19,526 nt of DNA from CAYPZL01 sp964415045. GTDB lineage: Bacteria; Planctomycetota; Phycisphaerae; Sedimentisphaerales; Anaerobacaceae. The stretch covers positions 1 through 19,526 of the forward strand of contig CAYPZL010000105.1 in the NCBI GenBank assembly GCA_964415045.1, in the 5' to 3' direction. The position numbers were made by a program, and so were the translations under genes. The notes beneath the pieces are model-generated. The model did not search any database. It was not told where the DNA came from and saw nothing but the letters and a program-made list of their open reading frames with translations. The stretch's first letter is position 1; the number at the start of each line of letters is the position of its first letter. This document shows, piece after piece, positions 6,489-13,832 of this stretch.

Positions 6489-7466
6489 CTATTCCCTGGG
6501 GCAGGTGTTGGCCAGGCAAAGGCGAGCGTTTCTCTGGAGGCGTTGGCGGCCGGGGCGCAGGAGCGGGGAGCCGGCGAAGGCGCGCTGGAAGGTTTCGTCG
6601 GTCATGCGGAGGACTTCGTGGAGGTTCAGGCGGGCGCGGTCGCCATGGTGGGGCAGCTTTCGGTTCGTGCGCGGCGGAGCGGCCTCGGTGTGGGGGCAGG
6701 GCAGGACGCATTCGTCGCAGCCGAAGAGGCGGTCGCCGATCTTTGCGGCCAGGTCGCCCGGGATGTCACCGGCGTGCTCGATGGTCAGGTAGCTGATGCA
6801 GCGGGTCGCGTCGAGCTTTCCGTCGTCGCGCAGGGCGCCGGTGGGACAGGCCTCGATGCAGCGCCGGCATTCGGCGCAGGAGGCACGCGCGGGCTCGTCC
6901 GGTTCGAGAGGCAGCGTCGTGACAAGCTCGCCTAAGAAGACCTGCGGCCCGAGGGTCGGATGGATGAGCATGTGGTTCTTGCCGATGAAACCGAGGCCGG
7001 CCCGCAGGGCCAGCGCCCGCTCGGCCAGCGGCACCGAATCGACGCACGCCTTGAAGCGGACGCTCTCATCGGTCAGCGAGCGAATAAAGCCGGCCAGCTC
7101 GTGCAGCAGCGGCCGGATGAACGTGTGGTAGTCATCGTACTGCGCGTATTGGGCGACTGCTCCCATCGCCAAAGCCTGCGGCGGGCGGTGCGTGGCGGTC
7201 GCAGGCGGCCCCTGGGGATGGCTTGCCGGCGGCTTGTAGTTCAGGGCGACGACGATGACGGATTGGGCGGCGTCCAGCAGAGCGGCCGGAGCGATGCGCT
7301 TCTCGAAATTCCGCTGCATGTAGTGCATCTCGCCGGCGCAGCCCGAGGCGAGCCACGTCCGCAGGCGCTCGACGTCGGCCGGGGCAATCGGCGCGGCGTC
7401 CGTGATCCCGACCGCGTCGAAGCCCAGCGCCCGGGCCTTGTCCTTAATCTCTTGTTCCAAAGTCAT
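6489..7466 (-). CDS. queG: Epoxyqueuosine reductase
   Basis: This 325-aa protein catalyses the last step of queuosine synthesis, reducing epoxyqueuosine in tRNA to queuosine using cobalamin and two 4Fe-4S clusters. Visible features are CVDSVPLAERALALRAGLGF (141-160; Asp143 is the expected catalytic acid), GFIGKNHMLIHP (159-170), and the ferredoxin-type CAECRRCIEACPTGAL (197-212). CISYLTIEH (223-231) and FGCDECVLPCPH (248-259) complete the second cluster. It lacks the C-terminal HEAT-like extension of longer homologues, so it is the short form. I chose the ATG at 7464-7466 because MTLEQEIKDKARALGFD is the standard start. The frame is open further upstream, but that part encodes nothing family-like and overlaps the divergent gene. 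A TATAAT 8 bases before the ATG implies a leaderless or nearly leaderless mRNA. Confidence 0.93.
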   Translation of the reverse strand: MTLEQEIKDKARALGFDAVGITDAAPIAPADVERLRTWLASGCAGEMHYMQRNFEKRIAPAALLDAAQSVIVVALNYKPPASHPQGPPATATHRPPQALAMGAVAQYAQYDDYHTFIRPLLHELAGFIRSLTDESVRFKACVDSVPLAERALALRAGLGFIGKNHMLIHPTLGPQVFLGELVTTLPLEPDEPARASCAECRRCIEACPTGALRDDGKLDATRCISYLTIEHAGDIPGDLAAKIGDRLFGCDECVLPCPHTEAAPPRTNRKLPHHGDRARLNLHEVLRMTDETFQRAFAGSPLLRPGRQRLQRNARLCLANTCPRE

Positions 7467-7473
7467 AGGCGCA

Positions 7474-7481
7474 ATTATACT
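7474..7481. promoter_or_regulatory. Overlapping divergent -10 elements (queG / glycosidase-like gene)
   Basis: The bases 7474-7481 give TATAAT on the minus strand (7479 to 7474) and TATACT on the plus strand (7476-7481). They lie in the 81-base gap between queG and the gene at 7548. Neither side has a good -35. Minus-strand transcription would begin about at the queG ATG. A bidirectional promoter is inferred. Confidence 0.4.
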
Positions 7482-7547
7482 ACATTCGGCCGGGGCCGCA
7501 CGCGGGCCCGCAGCATTGTCTCGACAACCAGGAACAGGAGATCGATT

Positions 7548-10343
7548 GTGAAACACAGCAAAACGCTCGGTGCCGACAGCAAACGTCACCTGGAATCGAA
7601 ACGTCGAAGTCGTGGGATGGGCTTTGGCCCATGCGGAATCTTCACCGGCAGGATCAGGCAGCATGGGCTAAAGCCCATCCTACTGCTGCTCGTGCTCCTG
7701 CCTGGCGCGGCGGCGGCCTCGGGGGACACGGTCGTTTCGTGGGACTTCACGCAGGGTCTACACGGCTGGACGGGCAACCGGCAGGTGGCGGACCTGGCCG
7801 TCTCAGCCGAGGGGCTGGCGTTTCGCTCAACCGGGGGCGACCCGTGGATCGAAGGCCCGCCCGTCGATTTCCCGGGCGAGGGCGTCACCCGGGTGACGGT
7901 GCGCATGAAGTCGAGCGCCAGCGCGGGCGGCGAGCTGTTCTACGGCGAGACCTTTGCGGCCGGGCGGTCCGTGCGATTCAGCGTACAGGCCGACGGCCGG
8001 TGGCACGATTATTCGCTGCTGATACGAGAGCCGCTGGGCAAGCGGACGCGTTTTCGGCTGGACCCGGCCGTCGGGGCCGGAGCGATCGTGGTCGCGTCGA
8101 TCCGGGCCGAGGTGCTCCCGGTCATTCCGCCGCCGCAATTTGCCCAGCCGCACCGCCCCGGCACGGAGGCGGTCGAGCCGCTGTCGCTGCCCTCGGGCGG
8201 GCTTGTCCTGCGCCACTATCACGGCCGCTGGGGCCAGTTCACCATCGAGGCCGACGGCGTCGAGATGGCCACCGGCTACGACGCCGAGCTGATCGGCTGG
8301 CTCAAAGAGGCAAAGCCCCAGTGGCTCCCGCTCGACCGCGCGGACTTCGCCTGCACGCGCGACGACGGCGGGCTCATTTCCCGCGCGACGTTGAAGGACG
8401 ATGACGGCGCGACGTGGCGAGTGACGCGGCGGTTCGAGGCCGGCGCCGAGGCGGGAACGATCCGCGTTGAGACGACCGTGGTCGCCGACAAGGACCGGAA
8501 CGTCATCTACCTGCCCTGGCTGACGCTCTTCCCGGGCCTGGGGACATTCGGCGCGAAGAAGACGCAGGGCCTGTTTGCCGGCCTGGAGTATCTTGCCGAC
8601 GAGCCGAGCAGCAGCGAGGCGGACATCGCCACGCCCGAGCACGTGCGCCGCGTGCCCGACCCGTTGAAGATCACCTTCCCGCTGATGGCGGTGGCCCACG
8701 ACGGGCGATACGTGGGCCTGATGTGGGAGCCCTCGGAGGCGGCCGCGCCGGTCTTCGATTCGCCCGACACCATCTACGGCTCGCAGGCCCACGTTATGGC
8801 GCTGACGGCGCCGGCGGTCAGCGCCAGGCGCTTCGAGAACGACCTCGTGGCCCATACGCCTTTTGCGCTGGCAGCCGGCCGGCCCCTCACGGCTCGGGCG
8901 CTGATCCTCGGCGGCCGGGGCGAGACGATCATCCCGGCGGTCAAGAAGTACGTCGCGCTCAAGGGCCTGCCCGATGTCCCCACATTCCGGGGCGGGCTGG
9001 ACGCCGCGGTGAAGCTGCTGGCTCACGGCTGGCTGGATTCGGCGGCCAACGAGGGCGGCCTCTTCCGGCACGCAGTCTGGGGCGAGAGCTTCAAGGCCGG
9101 TCCGGCCGGCGATGCGCCGATGTACATCGACTGGCTGGCCAACTACGCCGACGCCGATCTGCGCCACCGGCTCGACGACGGGCGCGACCTGGCAGTGACG
9201 AAGATGCCGCGGGGCCGGCCCTGGTTGAGCACCGTCTCGCACACGCGCACGCCGACCGCCCCGTTCGTCTTCGGCGGCATCTATCCGTACGTGGAGCAGC
9301 GACTGGCGCAGGCGAAGAATATGCTGCGGAATTTCGACGCGCAGGGCGTCAAGCGGTACCGGCCGGGCAAGGTCGATTATGGGAGGACCCATTTCGCCCC
9401 GCACGCCAACGGCCACGCCGGCGTAGACGTCGTGCGGATTCTGGAGGCCGCGACCCTCTCGGGCGACGCCGAGCTGATCGAGCGGGCCCTGGAACTGCTC
9501 GACAAGCAGACCGCGCTCTATGCCAACACGGTTCCGCGCGGCGCGCAGGTATGGGAGATGCCGCTGCACACGCCTGACATCCTCGCCTCGGCGCACATGG
9601 TCAAGGCCTACACATTGGGCTACCTCATCTCGAGTCGGCCCCGGTATCTGGAGCAGGCCCGCTACTGGGCGTGGACGGGCGTACCCTTTCTCTATCTGGT
9701 CAATCCGACCGACGGCGAGGTCGGCCCCTACGCCACAATCGCCGTCTTGGGCGCGACGAACTGGAAGGCGCCGTGCTGGTTCGGCCGGCCCGTCCAGTGG
9801 TGCGGACTGGTCTATGCCTCGGCCCTGCACCTGTTGGCGCAATACGACCGGGAAGGTCCGTGGCTGCAGATCGCCAAGGGCATCACCGCCGCCGGTTTGC
9901 AAATGACCTGGCCCGCCGACGACGAGAAGCGCCAGGGCCTGCTGCCCGACTTCTTCCACCTGCGCCCCCAGATCAGCGACGGACCCGCCATCAATCCGGG
10001 CACTGTCCAGGCTCACGTTCCCGAGCTCTTCGACAAGGGAACGCTGTACGACGTGAAGAGGCTCACCGGAACGGGCTGGTTCGTCCACGCGCCCTGTCGC
10101 ATTCTCGACGTGCGCGAAGAGGCGGGCCGGGTGACGTTCGCCGTCGAGGGCTGGGATCGGAAGACCTGTTACGTCCTTCTCTCCGGCGTCGCCCGGCGGC
10201 CCGCCCGGGTGGCAATCCGGGAGCACCGCCCCGGCCCCGTTGCCCCCCAGCCGTTCGAGCCCGTCAAGGCCGGCTTCCAGCCGAACCAGAGGCTCATGGC
10301 CATCACCGCCGTCGGCCCGACCGAGATCCGAATCGAATATTAG
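7548..10343 (+). CDS. Large exported glycosidase-like protein of unknown family
   Basis: This 931-aa protein has a long N-terminal region (1-42), a hydrophobic signal core (LKPILLLLVLLPGAAAASG, 41-59) and likely cleavage after the Ala run, so it is exported. Residues 61-190 look like a jelly-roll/carbohydrate-binding sandwich (WDFTQGLHGW, WHDYSLLIREPLG). Residues of about 200-500 are beta-rich, as in the N-terminal sandwich of (alpha/alpha)6-barrel glycosidases. About 520-830 is helical and rich in Trp, Tyr and His (VWGESFKAG, THFAPHANGHAGVDV, FGRPVQWCGLVYASA), as in six-hairpin glycosidases. A short beta domain ends the protein. I cannot name a GH or PL family. The GTG at 7548 follows AGGAG (7535-7539). 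Residues 22-45 are encoded by an inserted REP pair. An ATG at 7617 is an alternative start. Confidence 0.75.
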   Translation: MKHSKTLGADSKRHLESKRRSRGMGFGPCGIFTGRIRQHGLKPILLLLVLLPGAAAASGDTVVSWDFTQGLHGWTGNRQVADLAVSAEGLAFRSTGGDPWIEGPPVDFPGEGVTRVTVRMKSSASAGGELFYGETFAAGRSVRFSVQADGRWHDYSLLIREPLGKRTRFRLDPAVGAGAIVVASIRAEVLPVIPPPQFAQPHRPGTEAVEPLSLPSGGLVLRHYHGRWGQFTIEADGVEMATGYDAELIGWLKEAKPQWLPLDRADFACTRDDGGLISRATLKDDDGATWRVTRRFEAGAEAGTIRVETTVVADKDRNVIYLPWLTLFPGLGTFGAKKTQGLFAGLEYLADEPSSSEADIATPEHVRRVPDPLKITFPLMAVAHDGRYVGLMWEPSEAAAPVFDSPDTIYGSQAHVMALTAPAVSARRFENDLVAHTPFALAAGRPLTARALILGGRGETIIPAVKKYVALKGLPDVPTFRGGLDAAVKLLAHGWLDSAANEGGLFRHAVWGESFKAGPAGDAPMYIDWLANYADADLRHRLDDGRDLAVTKMPRGRPWLSTVSHTRTPTAPFVFGGIYPYVEQRLAQAKNMLRNFDAQGVKRYRPGKVDYGRTHFAPHANGHAGVDVVRILEAATLSGDAELIERALELLDKQTALYANTVPRGAQVWEMPLHTPDILASAHMVKAYTLGYLISSRPRYLEQARYWAWTGVPFLYLVNPTDGEVGPYATIAVLGATNWKAPCWFGRPVQWCGLVYASALHLLAQYDREGPWLQIAKGITAAGLQMTWPADDEKRQGLLPDFFHLRPQISDGPAINPGTVQAHVPELFDKGTLYDVKRLTGTGWFVHAPCRILDVREEAGRVTFAVEGWDRKTCYVLLSGVARRPARVAIREHRPGPVAPQPFEPVKAGFQPNQRLMAITAVGPTEIRIEY
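7612..7683. repeat. REP doublet (REPIN-like) inside a coding region
   Basis: Two arms of 23 bases, 7612-7634 and 7661-7683, are inverted copies matching at 21 of 23 positions, separated by 26 bases. Each arm also contains its own palindrome, ATGGGC..GCCCAT. This nested inverted symmetry is the structure of a REPIN. It is translated as residues 22-45 of the exported protein at 7548. Confidence 0.8.
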
Positions 10344-10348
10344 AAACC

Positions 10349-10368
10349 GCATGGGCTTCAGCCCATGC
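10349..10368. repeat. REP-like palindrome
   Basis: GCATGGGCT and AGCCCATGC form a perfect 9-base-pair stem around a 2-base loop, six bases after the stop codon of the large exported protein. Its core is the same as in the doublet at 7612-7683. It lies in inverted orientation to the copy at 10542-10557, with related flanks (GAAACC here and GGTTTTTC beyond the other). Confidence 0.8.
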
Positions 10369-10370
10369 TG

Positions 10371-10500
10371 TCACTTGCCGAAGATCAGCGTGTAGTTCAC
10401 GCCGGCGTTGACGACCATCGCTGTGACGGCGCCGACCATGACGATCCGCGTCCGCCCGATGCCCGAAAAGAAGCTGCTCAGGTAGTTTCGCACCTTCTCG
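10371..10500 (-). pseudogene. Internal fragment of a MATE-family efflux transporter
   Basis: The minus strand reads VEKVRNYLSSFFSGIGRTR and then IVMVGAVTAMVVNAGVNY, TLIFGK and a stop. This matches the conserved MATE (NorM/DinF-type) pattern 'LssFFrGrGdTr..m..n.....N..LnY.LIFG' from the first half of those 12-helix transporters. Only about 40 residues remain, bounded on both sides by REP-like palindromes. It cannot encode a transporter. Identification rests on the recognisable FF.G.G.TR and N..LIFG pattern. Confidence 0.6.
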
Positions 10501-10541
10501 ACTTCCCTCGCTCGGGCTTGACGCCGGGTAACTTTGGCAGG

Positions 10542-10557
10542 ATGGGCTTGAGCCCAT
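10542..10557. repeat. REP-like palindrome, partner of 10349-10368
   Basis: ATGGGCT and AGCCCAT form a 7-base-pair stem around TG, with GGCAGG before and GTGGTTTTTC after. Reverse-complemented, the copy and its flanks align with the copy at 10349. The two sites therefore frame about 170 bases carrying the MATE fragment. Confidence 0.75.
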
Positions 10558-10604
10558 GTGGTTTTTCCGGCGCCCGGCGAAAGCGGCTCGCCGGGCGGCA
10601 TGGA

Positions 10605-10661
10605 CTAATTTTTATTTTGTGGATTTATTTTGTTGACAGCCGGTCTGTGCGCCGATATAAT
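10605..10661 (+). promoter_or_regulatory. Consensus sigma70 promoter with AT-rich upstream element, cold-shock gene 2
   Basis: TTGACA (10633-10638), a 17-base spacer and TATAAT (10656-10661) match the consensus perfectly. An AT-rich tract (10605-10632) lies directly upstream, like an UP element. This is the strongest promoter in the window. Confidence 0.92.
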
Positions 10662-10667
10662 GTATGA

Positions 10668-10769
10668 TCTGTTAAGGAGTATCCTTTCCTCCCTCGAAGT
10701 GTACCCCTTGTATAGGACCAGAGGGAAAGTACGTTTACAGGCCTCTGTGAGGCCTCAGGAGTAAAGCAC
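10668..10769 (+). promoter_or_regulatory. Structured 5' leader of cold-shock gene 2
   Basis: The leader is about 100 bases and collinear with that of cold-shock gene 1. TCCCTC (10690-10695) can pair with GAGGGA (10721-10726), and TACCCCTT lies between them. AGGCCTC (10739-10745) pairs with GAGGCCT (10749-10755), two bases before the Shine-Dalgarno AGGAG (10757-10761). Near the 5' end AAGGA and TCCTT (about 10675-10687) can form a small hairpin. The stem next to the ribosome-binding site differs from copy 1 in paired positions, so its structure is conserved beyond sequence. Confidence 0.6.
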
Positions 10770-10973
10770 GTGGCAAAGGGAACAGTAAAATGGTTCAGTG
10801 ATCGCAAGGGTTTTGGATTCATCGTGCCGGACGATGGCGGTGAGGACTTGTTTGTCCATCACTCGAACATCAGCGGGGGTGGATTCAAGTCGCTTCAGGA
10901 AGGCCAGGCGGTGGAATACACCGCCGGACAGGGGCAGAAGGGGCCCGAGGCGACCAACGTCTTGGCCTGCTGA
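10770..10973 (+). CDS. Cold-shock domain protein (CspA family), copy 2
   Basis: This 67-aa cold-shock domain has KGTVKWFSDRKGFGFI (RNP1-type) and GEDLFVHHSNIS (RNP2-type). It ends in GPEATNVLAC, much like GPCATNVLPC in copy 1. The protein binds single-stranded nucleic acids as an RNA chaperone. The GTG start at 10770 with AGGAG eight bases upstream mirrors copy 1, including the GTGGCAAA context. The middle segment (SGGGFKSLQEGQAVEYTAG) has diverged from copy 1. It is monocistronic between a perfect promoter and a strong terminator, so high expression is expected. Confidence 0.95.
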   Translation: MAKGTVKWFSDRKGFGFIVPDDGGEDLFVHHSNISGGGFKSLQEGQAVEYTAGQGQKGPEATNVLAC

Positions 10974-10995
10974 TTGTCGCAGAAGTAGCTGAATC

Positions 10996-11026
10996 GGGGG
11001 TTCCGCGTCGGCGCGGGACCCCTTTT
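10996..11026 (+). terminator. Rho-independent terminator of cold-shock gene 2
   Basis: GGGGTTCCGCG pairs with CGCGGGACCCC (one G-U pair) around a 4-base loop, and the stem runs into TTTTC. The stem begins 23 bases after the stop codon. Confidence 0.88.
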
Positions 11027-11201
11027 CATGGGGAAGCAACCAGCCCTGAAAGCGCATCCGGGCGATCCCACGGGTCGTCGAGGCGAATCGGCGCCACGTT
11101 GATGGTGTCAATGAGCTTCTTGGGGAGTGTCGACAGGCTTTGCTGGCGGTACTTCATCAAGGCGAGCCTCTTCGGAGGGCAGGCAAAAGAAGGGAGTTGC
11201 A

Positions 11202-11630
11202 ATGGCAAAGGCAAGAATAGGCGATACGGTAAAGGTGCACTACGAAGGCCGCCTGGATGACGGCACGGTGTTCGCCAGCTCCATTGACGGCGATCCTGCA
11301 GAGGTAACCATCGGGGCGCGGATGGTCATTCCCGCCTTCGAGGAGGCCATCATCGGCATGGATCCCGGCGACTCCAAGACGGTCAGGATTTCCGAAGAAG
11401 CCGCTTTCGGGCCGCGTCGGGGGGAACTCGTGCAAACCATCGATCGGGAGGGGCTTGCCGCGGGCCTGCAACCCGAGGTCGGCCAACGGCTTCAGGCCGT
11501 CGATGCCGAAGGAAGATCGATACACGCCGTCATCAGGGATATTTCCGACCAGACCGTCACCATCGATGCCAATCATCCTTTAGCCGGACAGGATTTGAAC
11601 TTCGAGATACAGCTCGTCGAAATCGTCTAA
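11202..11630 (+). CDS. FKBP-type peptidyl-prolyl isomerase, SlyD-like
   Basis: This 142-aa protein has the FKBP core split by an insert-in-flap domain, as in SlyD/FkpB. VKVHYEGRLDDGTVFASS (10-27) is the first FKBP segment. IGMDPGDSKTVRI (51-63) leads into the insert with FGPRRGELVQTIDRE. NHPLAGQDLNFEIQLVEI (124-141) is the closing SlyD signature. It speeds cis-trans isomerisation at proline and can act as a folding chaperone in the cytoplasm. The His-rich metal-binding tail of E. coli SlyD is absent. I chose the ATG at 11202, after AAGGGAG (11190-11196). An in-frame upstream ATG would add 25 residues unrelated to the family. It follows the cold-shock gene but is separated from it by a terminator. 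Confidence 0.92.
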   Translation: MAKARIGDTVKVHYEGRLDDGTVFASSIDGDPAEVTIGARMVIPAFEEAIIGMDPGDSKTVRISEEAAFGPRRGELVQTIDREGLAAGLQPEVGQRLQAVDAEGRSIHAVIRDISDQTVTIDANHPLAGQDLNFEIQLVEIV

Positions 11631-12258
11631 CCGGACTGGCCGCGGCAACACCACCGAAGAACTCGTGATGGCGGTTCGGACACAATGTGGCGCGATTTTG
11701 GAAAATCCGCCGATAGATCGAACCGCGATTCTCCAGAGACTGTACTACCTGCTGATAAAAACAAGTCAGGCCAGCCAGACGCAGAGTTGGCGAGCCCGCT
11801 GATGCAACGGCCGTTTGGAGCGTTTTTCCCGCTTGCCTCTCCGCGTATGGAAGGAACGCGCATCTGCGTCCGGGCCCGTTGAGATTGGGCCGGGGCGTTC
11901 TGCGGTCGATAGATCGTCGGTCGCACGAGGGTGAACCATAAGGGGTCCGTTTGGGACGCACAACGGATCCTTGTCCTTGCGACCGTCTACCACAGTGTGT
12001 AAAATAGACCATGTATTGGCCTGAAGGAAAGTGGCCGCTGTTTTGGTTGCCCCGCAGAAGGTGGCCGAACCCTCGGGAGCATGATGTGCTCTTCATGACC
12101 GGTCCACTATGGGTCGTCACCGATGACAGGCCGAGCCGACGTGCAACGGCTGGTGCGGCGGACCAACGCGGCGGCGCTTCCAGAAAATTTTCGCGATGAT
12201 GCAGGACGTCATAGCGAAAGTCAGGCTTTGGCAAGGGATATTGTGTGGAGATACGGAT
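11631..12258. other. Long intergenic region with a strong hairpin and a possible promoter
   Basis: These 628 bases hold no frame with recognisable protein similarity. A stem formed by 11940-11951 and 11962-11972 (11 pairs with one bulge, ending TCCGTT/AACGGA) is the clearest structure; no T-run follows. TTGCGA (11977-11982) and TAAAAT (12000-12005) with a 17-base spacer could be a promoter, giving a leader of about 250 bases for the radical SAM gene at 12259. I looked for a cobalamin riboswitch and did not see its conserved core. Confidence 0.4.
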
Positions 12259-13737
12259 ATGAGAATACTTCTTGTGTGTCCGGGATGTCCGGAGACATTC
12301 TGGAGCTTCAAGCACGCGCTGCGGATCATCTCGAAAAAAGCCCTTTTACCACCACTGGGTCTGTTGACGGTTGCCGCCATGCTTCCGCCGCACTGGCAGA
12401 AGAAGCTCGTGCATATAGGCGTGCAACCACTGCAAGACAGGGATATCGACTGGGCCGATTACGTCTTCATCAGTGCCATGCGAATCCACAAGGAATCCGT
12501 GGACAGAATCGTCACCAGGTGCAAGAGACTCGGCGCCAAGATCGTTGCCGGCGGTCCCCTTTTCACAGCGGGATACGAACGCGCGCAAGATATAGACCAT
12601 CTCGTGCTCGACGAGGCGGAAATGACCCTGCCGAGGTTTCTGGGCGATCTTGCCGAGGGACGGCCTCAGCACACGTACAACTCGCATCAGTGGGCAAACC
12701 TGGAATCCGCCCCCATCCCCTTGTGGGATCTGGTGGATATGAAAAAGTACGCCTGCATGCCAATCCAGTATTCGCGGGGCTGCCCTTTCTGTTGTGACTT
12801 CTGCGATGTCACCAAGCTGTTTGGAAACAAGATGCGGACGAAGGGCACGGGACAGATCCTGGCGGAACTGGAGAGTCTATACGTCCGCGGCTGGCGTGAT
12901 CCCGTCTTCCTCGTGGATGACAACTTTGTGGGGAACCGGAAAACCCTCAAGGAAGAGGTCCTGCCCGCGATGATCGACTGGATGGAACGGAGGGACTATC
13001 CATTCCGGCTGTCCACCCAGGCCTCCATCAATCTGAGCGACGACGAGGAGCTCATGGGGCTCATGGCCCGGGCCGGATTCGACACCGTCTTTGTGGGCAT
13101 CGAGACCCCCCATGACCAGGGCCTGGCCGAATGCCACAAATCACAAAACAGGAACCGCGATCTTGCGGCGTCGGTCCGGAAGATGCAGTCGTTCGGACTG
13201 CAGGTACAGGCGGGATTCATTCTCGGTTTCGACAGTGACACGCCGTCCATCTTTGGCAGCTTGGTCCAGTTCATCCAGGAAAGCGGCATCGTGACCGCCA
13301 TGGTTGGACTGCTCAATGCCCCGGTCGGCACCAAACTGTACGAGCGCCTCGTGAAAGAGAAACGCTTGGTGCAGATGGCCACGGGAAATAATACGGATCT
13401 GTCGATGAACTTTGTGCCGAGAATGAGCTACGATGAACTCATCGCGGGATACAGATCGGTCGTACGCCGCATCTATTCTCACAAGATGTTCTACGATCGG
13501 GTCGTTGTCTTTCTCCGGAGTTACAGGCCCGTCAGGGCCGGGAAGTTCCGGCGTCATTCCTACGACGTGTGGGCGCTTCTGAAGTCGATGTGGTTTCTGG
13601 GGATCCGCGACAAGGGCAGGATCTACTACTGGAAGTTGTTCGTGTGGTCTCTGTTCCGAAAGCCGCGGCTTTTCCCCCTCGCGATAACACTCGCTGTTCA
13701 AGGCTTTCACCTTCGCAAGGTGTTTGCGGACCGCTGA
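12259..13737 (+). CDS. B12-binding-domain radical SAM protein, DUF4070 type (HpnP-like)
   Basis: This 492-aa protein has an N-terminal cobalamin-binding Rossmann domain (1-135; MRILLVCPGCPETFWSFKHA, VAGGPLF). The radical SAM core binds its 4Fe-4S cluster through CPFCCDFC (Cys175, Cys179, Cys182), with VFLVDDNFVGN (217-227), VGIETP (279-284) and a C-terminal DUF4070-like part (SGIVTAMVGLLNAPVGTKLY, 342-361). This organisation is that of cobalamin-dependent class B radical SAM enzymes, which usually methylate unactivated carbons; hopanoid C-2 methylase HpnP belongs to the same type. The substrate is not determined. The extra tail (430-492, basic and hydrophobic, WFLGIRDKGRIYYWKLFVWSLF) may touch the membrane. 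The ATG at 12259 follows GGAG (12247-12250). It lies 95 bases upstream of a second B12 radical SAM gene. Confidence 0.88.
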   Translation: MRILLVCPGCPETFWSFKHALRIISKKALLPPLGLLTVAAMLPPHWQKKLVHIGVQPLQDRDIDWADYVFISAMRIHKESVDRIVTRCKRLGAKIVAGGPLFTAGYERAQDIDHLVLDEAEMTLPRFLGDLAEGRPQHTYNSHQWANLESAPIPLWDLVDMKKYACMPIQYSRGCPFCCDFCDVTKLFGNKMRTKGTGQILAELESLYVRGWRDPVFLVDDNFVGNRKTLKEEVLPAMIDWMERRDYPFRLSTQASINLSDDEELMGLMARAGFDTVFVGIETPHDQGLAECHKSQNRNRDLAASVRKMQSFGLQVQAGFILGFDSDTPSIFGSLVQFIQESGIVTAMVGLLNAPVGTKLYERLVKEKRLVQMATGNNTDLSMNFVPRMSYDELIAGYRSVVRRIYSHKMFYDRVVVFLRSYRPVRAGKFRRHSYDVWALLKSMWFLGIRDKGRIYYWKLFVWSLFRKPRLFPLAITLAVQGFHLRKVFADR

Positions 13738-13832
13738 CGGGAGATTTTTGCGATTATCTGATTGCTGACAGACTGCCACGGCCTGGATGACCCCTGGCAG
13801 GCTGGGTCCGAATGTTGGTAAAGGAGTGTCAC

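Noticed and set aside
7827..10352. An 841-codon open frame on the minus strand opposite the large exported protein
   Set aside because: It is low-complexity and rich in Arg, Gly, Asp and Val, without domains. It arises from the high GC of the plus-strand gene, which has a signal peptide and a coherent domain order.
12006..12258. Cobalamin riboswitch upstream of the B12-dependent enzymes
   Set aside because: The conserved B12-box core was not found. These enzymes use B12 rather than make or import it.
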